DNA of 28,943 nt from Laccaria trichodermophora. Lineage: Eukaryota; Basidiomycota; Agaricomycetes; Agaricales; Hydnangiaceae. The position numbers and the translations under genes were made by a program. Shown piece by piece: positions 10,951 through 20,501 of this stretch. Position 1 is the stretch's first letter. Each line of letters begins with the position of its first letter. The notes under the pieces are model-generated. The model did not search any database and was not told the DNA's origin. It saw nothing but the letters and a program-made list of their open reading frames with translations. The stretch lies in NCBI GenBank assembly GCA_018417955.1, contig JACTVC010000071.1:1-28943 (forward strand), given 5' to 3'.

Positions 10951-11940
10951 AACGGGATGTATGATGATGGTTTGATGACAAGAGGTAAATGACCAAACAG
11001 GTCTAAACAAGGAGTGTTACTTCGATTTGCTAAAAATATCTGTGATGAGCGCCGATCACAGATTAGCATCATCACGGAACGGAAACGTTAAGGTTGTTGC
11101 ATCACGGAACAGTAATGATCGGGAGAAACCATCACGGAACGGAAACATCAAAAAGGTTGTGACCCTGACGATCATCATCGGAACCACTTCTGTATGACTT
11201 GAGGAATACTGAGATAAGAAATATTAAACTACACCTTGAAACTACCTTGAAACCAGTACAGTTGGGATAGCTGGCACATCTAGGTTAATTGGCAACCATT
11301 TTTGCAGAAGATAAAGAAAATTGACCGGACTTAACATTCTGTTTGAAAAGTGAACATTTTCCAAGAAAAAGAACTGGAGAAAGTGAAGATGGTTCATTCA
11401 TTGTCTCAAAGAAGCAAGATGCACATGGTGCTTCCGATTTACAGGAAAATATTGTTTATTGCGACTTATTTTAGTGTTACGGCTATGTGTGGTTTGACCG
11501 GAAATCAATTGCGAGAACATGGGGAAATCAATTGCACACACATACATGCATGGCTTTACTGGTTCTTGTACCTGGATGTAGTATGAACATGGGTCCACTG
11601 CTTGCTTGTATACCATGTCAATCAGAAAATACCTGGTGGCAGTCTAATGAGGTCAATTAAGTATGCTAGCATTGCGGCCAGGTTGATAGCCATGTGGGTA
11701 GTCTGACCGGAATCAAATTCATGCACATACATCTACTGGTTCTAGTATTAGTAGAAAACCAAACCTACTGGTTGTATATATCCTAATGAACCATTCTCAA
11801 GCACAAATTATGTCCTAGTTCTTTTATAAACTCCACAGAAGCTGAACAAGCAGGAAATGAGATTCACTTGTTTATATTTGCAGTTGCTATTCAACGGCTA
11901 CACTTTCCTTTTCCTTTCCCCCTCATTTGAATAATCACCC
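10951..11940. promoter_or_regulatory. Bidirectional intergenic region upstream of the transposase
   Basis: About 990 bp without a supportable gene between two divergent starts. Near the minus-strand gene there is a 7-bp inverted repeat (CTGTGAT...ATCACAG, 11040-11061), then three direct repeats of CATCACGGAAC (11070, 11100 and 11130). A second diverged duplication (TGACCGGAA-TCAA ... ACTGGTTCT) occurs near 11496-11570 and 11704-11746. These may be regulatory or transposase-binding sites; function is not shown. Confidence 0.5.
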
Positions 11941-14900
11941 ATGGGAAGAAGGTCCCACAGCACCACTGGTATTACCCACTATAACAGGCTTGTTATAAAA
12001 AAAAATGGAAGGAGGCATTTTCCCTCCTCCACTGTTCCCTCCCTGCCCTCTTCTCCTGTAAAAAAGCGGAACTGCAGCCACCTGGAAAGAGACAACGAAA
12101 CTGGAACTGAAGATTTGCCATACATTGAATACGCCCCTCCTCTTGACAATCCACCTCACAAAAACGTAAAATTTCACATCCAATATATCCATATACTAAG
12201 CGCTAAATTAACTTTGTTCAGTCATCCAATGATTATATGAGGGTCTGGAAACAGACGAAACACAATCTATACCTCCATGAGCTTTTGGAGAGGAAGGCTT
12301 CAATCTGCGTTTGTACCATTTGCAAGGAGGCAGCTTGGCGATGTCTGGATTGCTTTGCCGGCCCCGCGTATTGTACAGACTGCTGCCAGACATCCCACTG
12401 CTGAGACCCATTCCACCGGATTGAACGATGGACCGGCATCTTTTACGAACAGAGCTGGCTCTGGAAAGTAGGATTGGTTGTCAACCTAGGTCACCAAGGT
12501 GAACGGTGCCCTCAATCAGCCAGAAACTTGGATACCGATTTTGACATCGAAGAGGACGGATGGTTTGATCTTGAAGACCTTCCTAGCACTTTGGCCGATC
12601 CAAAGCCACCAGATAGGGTTTACAATGGTGGCAGGGTCATGACCATCGTCCATACTTCGGGTGTGCATCACCTGCCGGTCGTCTTCTGTGGATGTTCGGG
12701 GGCAGCTGCCGAGGACATACAGTTGTTCCGGGTTGGGTTGTACCCATCCACCTACAAGTCTTGCCAAACTGTCTTTACCTTTCAACTCCTCGATGACTAC
12801 CTGCTGGAAAATCTCGAGTGCAAAACCTCGGCCACCCACTACTACTCCAAATTGAGAAGAATCACCAACTTTGCATTTCCAAATTCCATTCCGGTATGTT
12901 GTTCAAGATGCTATAACCCTAAACTCAAATGTTTGACAGAACCGGTATCACGAGTTGATCAGGGCTGGTAGGCAATATCGTAATCTTACCGAACTGGCTA
13001 CTTTTGGATTTGGACACAAAGATAAGGCTCCAAGACCAGGGGAGATGGTCTTTTTTTGCCCAACCTGCCCACAGCCTGGAGTCAATCTGCCTGATGATTG
13101 GAATGAAAATCCTGAAGATCCAGAGAATTGGAAGTATACCCGAGGATTTGTAGCTGATGGCAATTTCACAGCAGCACACCAGAAACAGGCACGACCCGAG
13201 GACGATGTTTGGCTGAAAGATGGCCATGGTTTCATGACCCGAAGAGGGCCCTACTTGAGCCACCTTCGGGACGCCATTGAAGATAATGATGTCAGTTTTA
13301 TCCTTCGAGCAAGTCGGCCGATGTCTGATTCTTTCAGCCGAGGACATGTCATGAGCACGATGCCATCAACAATAAAAATGTATTCCACCGAGGTTTCGAT
13401 GCTACAGGAATTGGGGCCATCGCTTGCCTTCGCCACGGCACATTTTGTCCGGGCTCGGTGGTAGATTTTCAAAAGGGAGAACGGTATGGCAGTTATCTTC
13501 AGGTTGAACCATTCATTTACGAAACAGGCAAATGAACATGGACTATGCCTTGTGCCAGGCTCTAAAGAATACCATGACCGGTGAAGAAAAAAGGGTTATT
13601 TTTGTCTATGACATCAACTGCCAGTATATGGTGAATTTGATGGCTCGGATAAAACGTGGTGCCAAACACCTCTGGATCAGACCGGACTTGTTATTGGTAT
13701 TCGGGATCGGCTTATTCCATGTCCATGGCCATCAAGAAATATGCTTTCCAAGATTTGCCCCAACATTCATCCCCGGGGCCGGTCAAACAGATGGAGAGAT
13801 CTTGGAGACGTTGTGGGCTGTTCTCAACGAGGTCGGTCGCACCACCTGGACCATGACTTTGGCCCATAGATCCGAGGTATTGGACGCTCACATGCTAGAT
13901 AACAACTGGAAAAAAATGATCAATATGGGTATCTATGTTCAACTGCTTTTACATCGCTGTTAAGCTAATAAAAGTCAAGTGAGTAGCCTTTGCAAGAAGT
14001 GGAAACGAGCAAAACTCGGGCTCTCTGAGAGCTTCCAGGCTCTTGAAGAATTAAGTGCCTCGGCAAGTAAGGAACAGATTCAAGAATGGGAGCAACAGAT
14101 CAAAACGGCAAATTTGAACCGGGCAAAGGACCTTTCCGCCATGGACATCTATTACGTCAAGGTCAAGGAAGGTAAGGACCGTTTTCCATCACAAATGCCA
14201 GCTGTAAAATCCTTGAATCAGCCGAGACCGAAAAGGGCATTCGGCTAAAACTTATGACTAAAGAACAGGAAGGCAAGGCCAAGCCGGGGTTAACTGGATG
14301 GGTAAACAGCGGTATCAAAATTCAGGAAGCCCAGTGAGTGAAGTCAGATATTGCTAGATTCAAACATTGAACAATCCAGAGCCGAATTGGCCGCCTTTGT
14401 GAAGGCTCAAGGCAGTCGTCCAAGTGCCGATCAGAAGCTGGAGATCATGAAACGTCGAGAGAAGCTGTCGAAGCACCTTGAAGAGTTTTCCGAGGCCGGT
14501 CAAGGCCATTTTCCCAGCTTGGATATCAATGAAGCAACTATTCATGATCCACCGCTCTCGGAGGAGATCGTGGATGACGATGACTGGAGCGATTGTGATG
14601 GAGAGGAGATTCCTGTACCCAGTATGCCTGATCGGGGGTATGGATCGGCCGAACATCAACAAATTCTCTTACCATCCTCATTCCAATCGGCCCTTCTGCC
14701 TACATCACTGGGAGAAGCCAGGTGCATAGAGATAGAATTGAGAGTGGCCCAGGCAAATAACGCTCTGAGACGTTTACGTGAAGCCATCGGTTACAAGTCA
14801 TTCCTTTATCGCAGGAGAATTCGAGCCGAGAATCGAAAAAACGTGTAACTCGGGCTTACGATGCTGTACAAGGATCGGATCGCGATATGAAAAGTGCTCT

Positions 14901-15448
14901 CTGGGCATACAACCAAGCTCGATGGGCTCTCAATCAGCTCAATGCTCCTAGGGGCACTCGTGACCGATACAAGCCGATAGGGAAAAAAGATACAAGGGCA
15001 CTAACTACGGTATACGATGGCAACGCCCGGGGTCAAAGAAATATTGCTTTGCCATGGTTCTGGAATATGGCCGTGGCGGATGATTCGTTGGGTTCAACTT
15101 ACATGGAACAAGGTCAGATCCAACCACTTTCATACCCTCTAGAAGAATTGAAACCAAAGCAACCCAATAGTATATCGGGTGAATTGGCTTAGAGCAAAAG
15201 CTCGGTATGACCGTTGGTTGGAAGAGCATACCTTGATCCCAAACGAAATGAACTGGACCCGGCTCTTTTTCATCAACAAAGCCAAGGAGTGGACCGGGCT
15301 GAGGGACTTGGTGCCAGACAAGCCGGGACATGTTTCCTTTGCGGAGGGACAAATCAGTATGTGGAAACAGCTTGCCTTCCAGGCCACGAAAGAATTTATA
15401 AATGCCGGTGTCATGTGCCAGTCCATTGCATTACCTAATCTTGGTTGA
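11941..15448 (+). pseudogene. KDZ (Kyakuja-Dileera-Zisupton) transposase, CxC2 type, with two lesions
   Basis: DDE-type DNA transposase expected to cut and paste the element in the nucleus. Exons: 11941-12165, 12222-12893, 12940-13290, 13338-13483, 13528-13928, 13980-14171, 14222-14333, 14380-15112, 15171-15448 (about 1035 codons; introns 44-58 bp). Residues 104-135 form the family cysteine cluster (C-x-C-x2-C...C-x2-C...C-x2-CC...H-C). Further family landmarks follow in order: VVFCGCSG, FFCPTCPQPG, FDATGIGAIAC, DFQKGER, FVYDINCQY (candidate catalytic Asp 493) and GQTDGEILETLWAVLN (candidate acidic residues 553-558), then the C-terminal NWLRAKARYDRW. Two lesions break it. A TGA at 12402-12404 stands where the family has a basic residue. 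About two extra bases in the A-run at 14836-14841 lead to a stop at 14846, although downstream phases resume exactly. The catalytic core looks preserved. Identification is from remembered family pattern. Confidence 0.9.
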
Positions 15449-15482
15449 ATTAGATTATCATCCATCTTTATCCATCACCACC

Positions 15483-16313
15483 ATGTCTTCTACACCAGTA
15501 CTCTCAACACCAGTACCCCCTGTGCTGCAGGTTGAAATTGACTGGATGAAGGATATGATTGAAGGAAAAAAGTTTGAAGCACATTTTGGTAAACGTCTAC
15601 TGTGGGAGAACCAGCAGGAGTTCCAGGAAGTGCTCGACTACTGGTCATCTCGATTTAGGGCCATTCACGCGGCTAAGCTTGCAAAGCCTATCGAGCCCGA
15701 GTTCCAAATCTCATGGAATGAGTATTATGCGGCCGAAGTGGTGAGCCACCTTGATTTCTCTGGATCTGGTCGCAACTAACCTTGTTGCTTTGGAAAGGGC
15801 TTCATGATTGATAGTATTGGAATGGCCTTCGTTCATGGGCATGAGGTAAGCCATCCCGAACGCTTTTTTACTTGCTGACGTCGGCCCCAGTTTGAGGTCC
15901 CCGCGTTCCTTAGAAGCTGTATTCAACGTGACCCTCTTCACCCCGACATCGCAATTCGAAGAGATGCTGTTCGGCCTTCATATCAGTTTCCATGGTGGAC
16001 GACTCCTAAAAGCTATCCGAAGGAGGGAATCTACTATATGCTTAGCCAGTCAGCCAAGTGGTATAAGTGGGCTGCCGATGGCGCTTTGCCACTTGCACGA
16101 ACAAACCTTCAAACATCAACCCTATCACCCGAGGACGTCAGCCGGCTTAAAGCACAATTGGAGCAAGTGCGGGAACTCATCGTGGAGAAGATTGAACATG
16201 CCGAGGCCGAGGTCGATCTCATGACGTGGCAGATTAGGGAGTGGGAAGATCTTGTATATTTGTCTTCCAAACTTGATGCTGAGAAGCTCAGGGTATGCCA
16301 GCGGCCGGAGTGA
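15483..16313 (+). CDS. Predicted 242-aa protein of unknown function between KDZ and TET/JBP
   Basis: Exons 15483-15740, 15798-15845 and 15891-16313, with introns of 57 and 45 bp (GTGAGC and GTAAGC donors; GCTGAC branch in the second). All junctions are phase 0, and the sum is 729 bases. The start at 15483 has the favourable context CACCATGTC. The protein is Trp-rich (DYWSSRF, PWWTTPKSYP, KWYKWAADG) and ends in a long charged helix, about 175-235, that may be a coiled coil. I recognise no domain. It starts 35 bp after the transposase stop on the same strand and ends 11 bp before the stop of the opposing dioxygenase, so it is tightly packed between the two hallmark genes. The intact frame suggests recent use. 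Confidence 0.72.
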
Positions 16314-16324
16314 TTCCACATACA

Positions 16325-17522
16325 TTACATAGCCAGTATTGTACGAGTCAGCTCTTCTATTGTTTGCCATTGAGGTGGTTTGACGTCAAGCCTCTCCCCA
16401 ACCTTTTTATGCCAGAAGTGAGCCAAACAGGCCCGGTCACCGACAACGGGACAAACGCCATGTGGCAACACATTGCCAGCCAGGCCCACAAGAGTTCCTG
16501 GGTCATAAAGGAGGCTGAATCCGAGCCCGGGCATGTAAAACCGACCTCGGTCATACTGGCCGATCGTCAACAACATGTTGAAAGACTCCCTATAGCCCTT
16601 TACATCTCGGTGGGTAATTGTCTCTCTGTTTATGATGACTGAAAGGCCGGTGAAAGGTGTACCCCACACTCCCAGAGCCGATCTGGTAGCTTGATCTTGC
16701 AGGCCGTCCTCGGCGAGCTTGTCAAAGACCGCAAATCCTGACTCACATAGGTCGGGTTGAATGATGGAGTATATGGCAGAGATAACGGCATTGATGAAGG
16801 AGAGTGATTTAAGATAGATTAGGTTACTGGCCTGTTGGATATCGGAGGAAGGATGAAGTGGATCGGCAGGACCTTCATGTCCTTGGGAGAACCAGCCGGG
16901 TGATAAATTTACTATGCCGGTCGTTTTGCTACCGTGGTCGGGGTGGATTTGATCCCGCCAACTCCCATTATTTTTCCTTTTGGGTTTTAGATTCTCCGTC
17001 TGGGTCCAAATCAGTTCCTGGACAGGTCCGAGTTAAAAACGTCTCAGTTATTGGGGGAAATAATTACCTGAAGGTCTTCTGAGAATAACTTTGGGAAGTA
17101 CCACAGAAGAATATGGCCGGCCTTGTCGGTTATGTGGCAAGGTTTATCAAGGTAAGGGATGTCGACCGTCGATGTTGACTGGTAGATCAGTGGGAATCTT
17201 GTTAAGAGTCTCTTTTCTAAATCCTCATTGCTTCCACTCTGCCTCGGTGATAACTCGGCCACGTAATCTCAGACATCCCAGTCAGTTTGATCTGGAGAGG
17301 CTTTATTAGCCTGTCTGATACAGCCAGTTGAACATCGGACTTACATGATTGATTCCAGGCCTCTTCAAGCATCCTAATGACTTTTTCAACTTGAACTTGA
17401 GGTCCGGATGGAAGAAGCCATGTTGGTCTAGCAGGCTGAGGATGAATCAATGGCATTCTGGAACTTAGAAGCCGGCCTTTAATGTAGTGAGCTAAATCTT
17501 GTGAACATTGAGAGGGAGTCAT
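16325..17522 (-). CDS. TET/JBP-family 2-oxoglutarate/Fe(II) dioxygenase (356 aa)
   Basis: Exons on the minus strand: 17522-17345, 17267-17068, 17017-16325. Introns are 77 bp (GTAAGT, CTGAC branch) and 50 bp (GTAATT, TTAAC branch); the sum is 1071 bases and the frame is open. TET/JBP enzymes oxidise 5-methylcytosine (or thymine in JBP) in DNA using Fe(II) and 2-oxoglutarate. Visible core: the strand HILLWYFPKLFSEDLQ before the second intron, NNGSWR, then TITHRDVKG with the HxD pair (His262, Asp264), the GQYDRGRFYMPGLG segment, and LPHGV (distal His312) followed by GDRACLAHFWHK with the candidate 2-oxoglutarate Arg321. All expected ligands are present. Upstream in-frame Met codons exist up to 17549. 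The promoter is separated from the start by the foldback insertion at 17568-17575. Family assignment is strong; activity is inferred. Confidence 0.88.
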
Positions 17523-17567
17523 GGTTAAAAATAAAAATAAAAATCCCATTGACTTTTTATCTCCCAA

Positions 17568-17574
17568 AACATGA
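17568..17574 (+). repeat. Left 7-bp target-site duplication of the foldback element
   Basis: AACATGA, directly abutting the left arm; repeated exactly at 23311-23317. The site lies in the 5' region of the TET/JBP gene. Confidence 0.8.
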
Positions 17575-17667
17575 CACTTCAGTCACCCATTTTAGGGTAC
17601 CTGTGAGGTATATGAATTCTTTGATTTAGGGGACCTCCATGGTACCCATTCCAAGGGTGGTATAAGA

Positions 17668-17810
17668 GCACATACCAATACCATGGTACCATGGTATGGA
17701 AAACCCATACCATACCAATACCATGTTACCATACCATACCATGTCACCTCATACCATACCATGCCATACCATACCATCATACCATACCATACCATACCAT
17801 CATACCAGGG
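17668..17810. repeat. CATAC pentanucleotide array 1 (mirrored at about 23075-23217)
   Basis: Runs of CATAC/ATACC with interspersed ACCATGGTA palindromes. The open frames with repeated Tyr-His or Trp-Tyr-Gly-Met are translations of the repeat. Confidence 0.85.
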
Positions 17811-18531
17811 TGTCTGGGGTCCTTTTTCAAAATATATAAATTCTTTCTGCAGGCTGCAATACTGGTCCATTGGGTGCCATTTTTTGTGGAAAGCTTCTTG
17901 ATGTTTTTCCCAAGATTTTAAGATACAAATGGAGGCTATATAGTCAAATCCATCCTTTGAAAATCAGTTCAAATGAGCTTAATCCCAGCTTTTTCCATGC
18001 ATCAAAAGCCATTTATTGATACATATCTTTCCCAGTCCTTTCAATTACAATTAGAACAATATTCATCACAAATAAATCAATGCTGCATCAGTATTTGAGA
18101 AGCAAAGAAAAGAAAACATTTTGTGTATTGGCTATAGTCCTGGACCATGCATGATACCATGCATTGCAAAAGCATGGACTTGAGCTAAATTATTATCCAA
18201 CAGCCTAGGCTGAAATATGCACTTCAACTAATCAACTACATTAAGTACCCTTCACAGATGATTCATTTCAAAAGCCTGAAATTTGGATTCAAAAAGTGCC
18301 ATGCTGTTGCTGTCAAAGAAGTATGTGTATATATTTACTATTTGAAAACTACATATGATGGAATCAAAGTATTGTTGTTCTGAGAATTTGACCAAAGTTG
18401 TCATTATCAAAATATTTGGTCCAATCCAAAGTCTTGTCAATTGGAGAGCCAGGGGTACAGATTAAGGAAGCTCCTGTTGGCCATGGCCTCCCAAAACCAT
18501 GATACTATGTTCAGCCTTATTCATATCACAT

Positions 18532-18875
18532 GTGGTATGATAATATCATACCACAACCATTCATACCATACCACAACTATTCATACCAAACTATGGTATT
18601 GCCCCCTCACCATACCATACTATGGTATTGCCATCTCACACCATACCATACTATGGTATTGCCATCTCATACCATACCATGGTATTGCCCCCTCACCATA
18701 CCATACTATGGTATTGCCATCTCATACCATACCATGGTATTGCACCCTCACCATACCACACCATGGTATTGCCATCTCATACCATACCATGGTATTGCAC
18801 CCCCATACCATACCATACTATACCATGGTATTGCACCCTTATACCATACCATGGTACTCCACTCCCATACCATAC
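18532..18875. repeat. CATAC pentanucleotide array 2 (mirrored at about 22010-22353)
   Basis: A higher-order repeat of about 33-50 bp, each unit containing CATACCATACCATGGTATTG plus a short CACCCTCAC or CCATCTCAT spacer. The CCATGGTATGG cores are small palindromes inside the large one. Confidence 0.85.
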
Positions 18876-19157
18876 CATGTTGTTTGATGTTTAAGGTGCT
18901 GTTCTCAGGATCCAGTGTGAATTTCTAAATATGGAAGGTGTGGCTATGCTAAATGAAAAAGAAATTAATGGGATAGATGCTTAAAATATCACAGGAACCA
19001 TAATCTATGCAAAGGAAGGCAGAAAACCCCCATTTCGAAGTTTGTTTACATATATTTACCAATAGCTTTAACCAAAGTAAGGCTACAAAAATTGTAGTGT
19101 CCGCTTTTTTCATTAGAAAAGAGAAGTATGATTAGAAAACTTTGTAGTGTGCGCTTT

Positions 19158-19666
19158 GATGTGCGCACTATTTCCTAATTGGGCCATTTCCTAATTGGGA
19201 AAAGCGTTACACTTTTTTCTGCCACACCTGATGTCAGGCACAGTGCGCATTTAGGTCGGGAACTGTTTCCCACACTTTTTGGGCCAGAAGAGTTAGTGGC
19301 TAGCTTAGTGTTGTCATTGTTAATGACGATGTGCGCACTATTTCCTAATTGGGCCATTTCCTAATCAGGAAAAGCGTTACACTTTTTTCTGCCACACCTG
19401 ATGTCAGGCACAGTGCGCATTTAGGTCGGGAAATATTTCCCACGCTCTTTGGGCCAGAAGAGTTAGTGGCTAGCTTGGTGTTGTCATTGTTAATGACAAT
19501 GTGCGCACTATTTCCTAATTGGGCCATTTCCTAATCAGGAAAAGCGTTACACTTTTTTCTGCCACACCTAATGTCAGGCACAGTGCGCATTTAGGTTGGG
19601 AACTGTTTCCCACGCTCTTTGGGCCAGAAGAGTTAGTAGGCTAGCTTAGTTTTGTCACTGTTCATG
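19158..19666 (+). repeat. Three tandem 170-bp units (mirrored at about 21220-21728)
   Basis: Units start at 19158, 19328 and 19498, each opening with ATGTGCGCACTATTTCCTAA and containing AAAAGCGTTACAC, CTGATGTCAGGCACAGTGCG and GGGCCAGAAGAGTTAGTGGC. A truncated fourth unit begins near 19667. Divergence between units is a few percent, more than between the two palindrome arms. Confidence 0.88.
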
Positions 19667-19715
19667 ACGATGTTCGCATATTTCCCAATTAGGAAATTCA
19701 TTACATAATATCAGT

Positions 19716-20225
19716 TTGTAGTCTCCGCTTTTTTCATTACAAAAGTTTGTAGTCTTCTGCTTGTGTTCACTACAGAATTACTAGTGTGCGCTTTTTTAGA
19801 CTACAAAAGTTTGTAGTGTGCGCTTTTTTCATTACAAAGGTTTGTAGTCTTTTGCTTGTGTTCACTACAAAATTACTAGTGTGCGCTTTTTTCATTACAA
19901 AAGTTTGTAGTCTTCTGCTTGGGTTCACTACAAAAGTTTGTAGTGTGCGCTTTTTTCATTACAAAGGTTTGTAGTCTTTTGCTTGTGTTCACTACAAAAT
20001 TACTAGAGTGCGCTTTTTTCATTACAAAAGTTTGTAGTCTTCTGTTTGGGTTCACTACAAAATTACTACTGTGCGCTTTTTTCATTACAAAGTTTGTAGT
20101 GTGCGCTTTTTGGACTACAAAAGTTTGTAGTGTTCGCTTTTTTCATTACAAAGGCTTGTAGTGTCCGCTTTTTTCATTATAAAAGTTTGTAGTGTCTGCT
20201 TTTTCATTACAAAAGTTTGTGGTCT
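19716..20225 (+). repeat. TTTGTAGTGTGCGC short-period repeat block (mirrored at about 20661-21170)
   Basis: Many copies of a unit near 30 bp that reads TTTGTAGTGTGCGCTTTTTT followed by CATTACAAA, alternating with a TCTTCTGCTTGTGTTCACTA variant. The unit contains its own inverted pair (TTTGTAGT/ACTACAAA). Confidence 0.85.
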
Positions 20226-20384
20226 GCTTATCTTATATATTATATTGTAGTCTCCTATTATCTATGTAGGTATGACCTGATGTTTCAGGCAAACTGACTG
20301 CAGCCAAACAGCTGGCAAATCATTCACACTTTGTACTCTCTAAGGAATTACATTCAAGACTAACTATTTGAAAGGGCAGGTAGT

Positions 20385-20501
20385 TCAGTCATGTTCTCAT
20401 CATATTCAACATTCTTTCCATATATCTGGGGACTCAACTATGTCTGAACATAGCCAACCTTGACATGTCCTCTCTTTCTACTTCATCATTGGGTAGCTGC
20501 C
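20385..20501. other. Spacer at the centre of the palindrome
   Basis: 117 bp of unique sequence without an open frame. This would be the loop if the arms paired as a hairpin in DNA or as a transcript. Confidence 0.85.

Larger units (their letters stand above)
17575..20384 (+). repeat. Left arm of the foldback palindrome
   Basis: 2810 bp. From the outside in: a CATAC-type pentanucleotide array (about 17668-17810), about 700 bp of unique AT-rich sequence, a second CATAC array (about 18532-18875), unique sequence, three tandem 170-bp units (19158-19666), and a block of TTTGTAGTGTGCGC repeats (about 19716-20225). Mirrored open frames of 60-150 aa are by-products of these repeats. Confidence 0.9.

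Noticed and set aside
14291..14379. A 46-bp intron with a GTATCA donor ending at TAG (14358) in the transposase
   Set aside because: The alternative GTGAGT donor at 14334 with acceptor at 14379 keeps the family's I-Q-E-A-Q segment and the right phase, so it was preferred.
19158..20225. CRISPR-like array
   Set aside because: The repeats are contiguous or vary in period with no unique spacers, no cas genes are present, and the host is a fungus.
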